The translations under genes and the position numbers were made by a program. Of a stretch of DNA of 6,651 nt, positions 5,493-6,651 are shown in pieces. The stretch covers positions 1 to 6,651 of the forward strand of contig CABSGW010000150.1 in NCBI GenBank assembly GCA_902477365.1, in the 5' to 3' direction. Source of the stretch: an uncultured Prevotellaceae bacterium (GTDB lineage Bacteria > Bacteroidota > Bacteroidia > Bacteroidales > Bacteroidaceae). Positions within the stretch are counted from its first letter, which is position 1. Every line of letters begins with the position of its first letter. Below the pieces are notes generated by a model that was not told where the DNA came from, did no database searches, and saw only the letters and a list, made by a program, of their open reading frames with translations.

Positions 5493-6491
5493 ATGAAAAG
5501 TCCATGCGGAAGAGTAGCCATTATGGGTGGGGGCAGTTGGGCCACGGCCATAGCTAAAATGGTGTTAGAAAAAATAGACACCATCACATGGTACATACGT
5601 CGTAACGATCGCATTGAAGACTTCAAACGATTGGGGCACAACCCGTCCTATTTGACCAGTGTTCCTTTTGATACAAATCGAATCACTTTTAGTTCTGACA
5701 TCAACGAAGTGGTTCGAAACTCCGACACACTCATTTTCGTTACCCCCTCCCCTTACCTCAAACAACACCTCAAAAAGCTCAAGGTCAAGCTCGTCGATAA
5801 ATTCATTGTAACAGCCATCAAAGGCATTGTTCCCGATGAGAACCTGGTATGTACCGAATATTTCCGGCAAGTATACAATATTCCCGACGAAAATCTTGCA
5901 GTATTGGGAGGACCTAGCCATGCAGAAGAAGTAGCTCTTAGCAGACTGACTTACCTCACAGTGGGTTGCACTAACCGTGACAAAGCCAAACAACTAGCCG
6001 ACATGTTGGCCAGCGATTACATCAAGACAAAAACATGTGACGATGTAATTGGTATTGAATACACCTCTGTCCTCAAAAACGTTTATGCCATGGCAGCCGG
6101 TGTTTGCAATGGTTTAAAGTACGGAGACAACTTTCAGGCAGTACTCATAGCCAATTCCATACAGGAGATGAGCCGCTTTCTACGGGCTGTCTATCCTATC
6201 GACCGAACCATTGACGACTCTGTCTACTTAGGCGACCTGTTGGTTACAGGCTATTCCAACTTTAGCCGTAACCGGGTTTTCGGAACCATGATTGGACGAG
6301 GATATAGTGTAAAGAGTGCACAAATCGAAATGGAAATGATTGCGGAAGGATATTATGGAACAAAGTGTATGACAGATATCAATAAACACTTCCACGTAAA
6401 CATGCCCATTTTAGATGCCATGTATAACATATTATACGAACATATTTCGCCCGCAATCGAAATAAAGCTGCTTACAGATTCATTTCGATAA
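5493..6491 (+). CDS. gpsA: Glycerol-3-phosphate dehydrogenase [NAD(P)+]
   Basis: This cytoplasmic enzyme reduces dihydroxyacetone phosphate to sn-glycerol-3-phosphate, the backbone precursor of phospholipids. The 332-residue length is normal for the family. The N-terminal Rossmann domain has the dinucleotide loop GGGSWATA (12-19; the usual form is GAGSWGTA). 'FVTPSPYLK' (82-90), 'TAIKGI' (107-112, K110) and 'GGPSHAEEVA' (139-148) follow. In the C-terminal helical domain 'SVLKNVYAMAAGVCNGLKYGDN' is the family signature, with K195 as the probable catalytic lysine. 'SRNRVFG' (258-264) supplies the R-N pair that contacts the substrate phosphate in related enzymes. Where many homologues have 'ALITRGLAEM', this one reads 'VLIANSIQEM' (217-226), perhaps a lineage variant. 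It starts 30 nt after the lysS stop with no promoter or terminator between, so it is probably co-transcribed. No clear ribosome site is seen beyond a purine-rich GAAAGAGAA. Confidence 0.95.
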   Translation: MKSPCGRVAIMGGGSWATAIAKMVLEKIDTITWYIRRNDRIEDFKRLGHNPSYLTSVPFDTNRITFSSDINEVVRNSDTLIFVTPSPYLKQHLKKLKVKLVDKFIVTAIKGIVPDENLVCTEYFRQVYNIPDENLAVLGGPSHAEEVALSRLTYLTVGCTNRDKAKQLADMLASDYIKTKTCDDVIGIEYTSVLKNVYAMAAGVCNGLKYGDNFQAVLIANSIQEMSRFLRAVYPIDRTIDDSVYLGDLLVTGYSNFSRNRVFGTMIGRGYSVKSAQIEMEMIAEGYYGTKCMTDINKHFHVNMPILDAMYNILYEHISPAIEIKLLTDSFR

Positions 6492-6507
6492 AAATGTTAA
6501 TTTAAAA

Positions 6508-6533
6508 GACAAAAACACAGCATGTGTTTTGTC
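6508..6533 (+). repeat. Inverted repeat between gpsA and tRNA-Asp (possible terminator or operator)
   Basis: GAC-AAAA(A)-CACA (6508-6519) pairs with TGTG-TTTT-GTC (6523-6533), giving 11 bp with one bulged A and a 3-nt loop. It begins 16 nt after the gpsA stop. The T-run lies inside the right arm rather than after it, so termination is possible but weak. The right arm contains the -33 box of the tRNA promoter. Confidence 0.45.
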
Positions 6534-6558
6534 ATATCAAAATAAATTACTACCTTTG
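6528..6558 (+). promoter_or_regulatory. Bacteroidota-type promoter for tRNA-Asp
   Basis: The -33 box TTTG (6528-6531) and the -7 box TACCTTTG (6551-6558) both match the consensus exactly, with a 19-nt spacer. Transcription should start near 6563, giving a leader of about 34 nt that RNase P would remove. This is the best promoter in the window, as expected for a stable RNA gene. Confidence 0.85.
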
Positions 6559-6596
6559 CATCGCAATCGAGAGAGAGATAGCAAGACATTAAAAAT

Positions 6597-6651
6597 GGTG
6601 CGTTAGTTCAGTTGGTTAGAATACATGCCTGTCACGCATGGGGTCACGGGT
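6597..6651 (+). tRNA. tRNA-Asp (GTC), 3' end cut by the window
   Basis: The cloverleaf can be drawn up to the T arm. The 5' acceptor strand is GGTGCGT (6597-6603), the linker TA, and the D arm GTTC/GAAT (6606-6609 with 6619-6622) has a 9-nt loop. The anticodon stem CATGC/GCATG (6624-6628 with 6636-6640) encloses the loop CTGTCAC. The anticodon is GTC at 6631-6633, which reads the aspartate codons GAC and GAU. The variable loop and the 5' strand of the T stem (ACGGG, 6646-6650) follow. The T loop, acceptor 3' strand and any CCA lie beyond the window. It follows the lysS-gpsA operon but has its own promoter. Confidence 0.96.

Noticed and set aside
1..6651. Search for CRISPR repeats, transposases, integrases and toxin-antitoxin or defence genes
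   Set aside because: No regularly spaced repeats and no recognisable proteins of these types were seen on either strand.

Overview
The window looks like chromosome from a gut Bacteroidales bacterium, probably Bacteroides or Phocaeicola. Three things point there. Three intergenic sites match the Bacteroidota sigma-ABfr promoter (a TTTG-like -33 box, 19-20 nt, then TAnnTTTG). The lysyl-tRNA synthetase carries a C-terminal extension of about 70 residues. The left end is a modular secreted-type protein with LamG and PKD domains and a 'GIYIVNG' C-terminus. No species can be named from sequence alone.

Left region (1-2970, + strand): the 3' part of one large modular surface or secreted gene, open at the window edge. 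Its modules in order are the end of an Fn3-like domain, LamG-1, a 'YYNMN' linker, three PKD or PKD-like domains, LamG-2, a 'YYNFNE' linker, a beta-rich module and a short C-terminal domain. An in-frame amber codon (556-558) splits it, and frame and homology continue on both sides. The amber lies where LamG-2 has a tryptophan, so TGG to TAG is the simplest explanation. LamG-1 and its linker (about 71-780) have clearly lower GC than the sequence on both sides, and the right-hand switch coincides with a domain boundary.

Middle region (2971-3731): a strong terminator closes the LamG/PKD gene. It is followed by AT-rich sequence with no gene, a second strong hairpin without an obvious upstream gene, and a small minus-strand gene (83 aa, function unknown). 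That gene and lysS are divergent, with back-to-back promoters whose -33 boxes are 5 bp apart.

Right region (3732-6651): lysS and gpsA lie 30 nt apart in a probable operon. The first charges tRNA-Lys and the second makes sn-glycerol-3-phosphate for phospholipids. After gpsA come an inverted repeat, a near-perfect promoter and a tRNA-Asp(GTC) gene cut by the window end. I see no CRISPR array, transposase or clear new defence system. The most notable features are the broken, compositionally mosaic LamG/PKD gene, the back-to-back promoters and the unassigned terminator.
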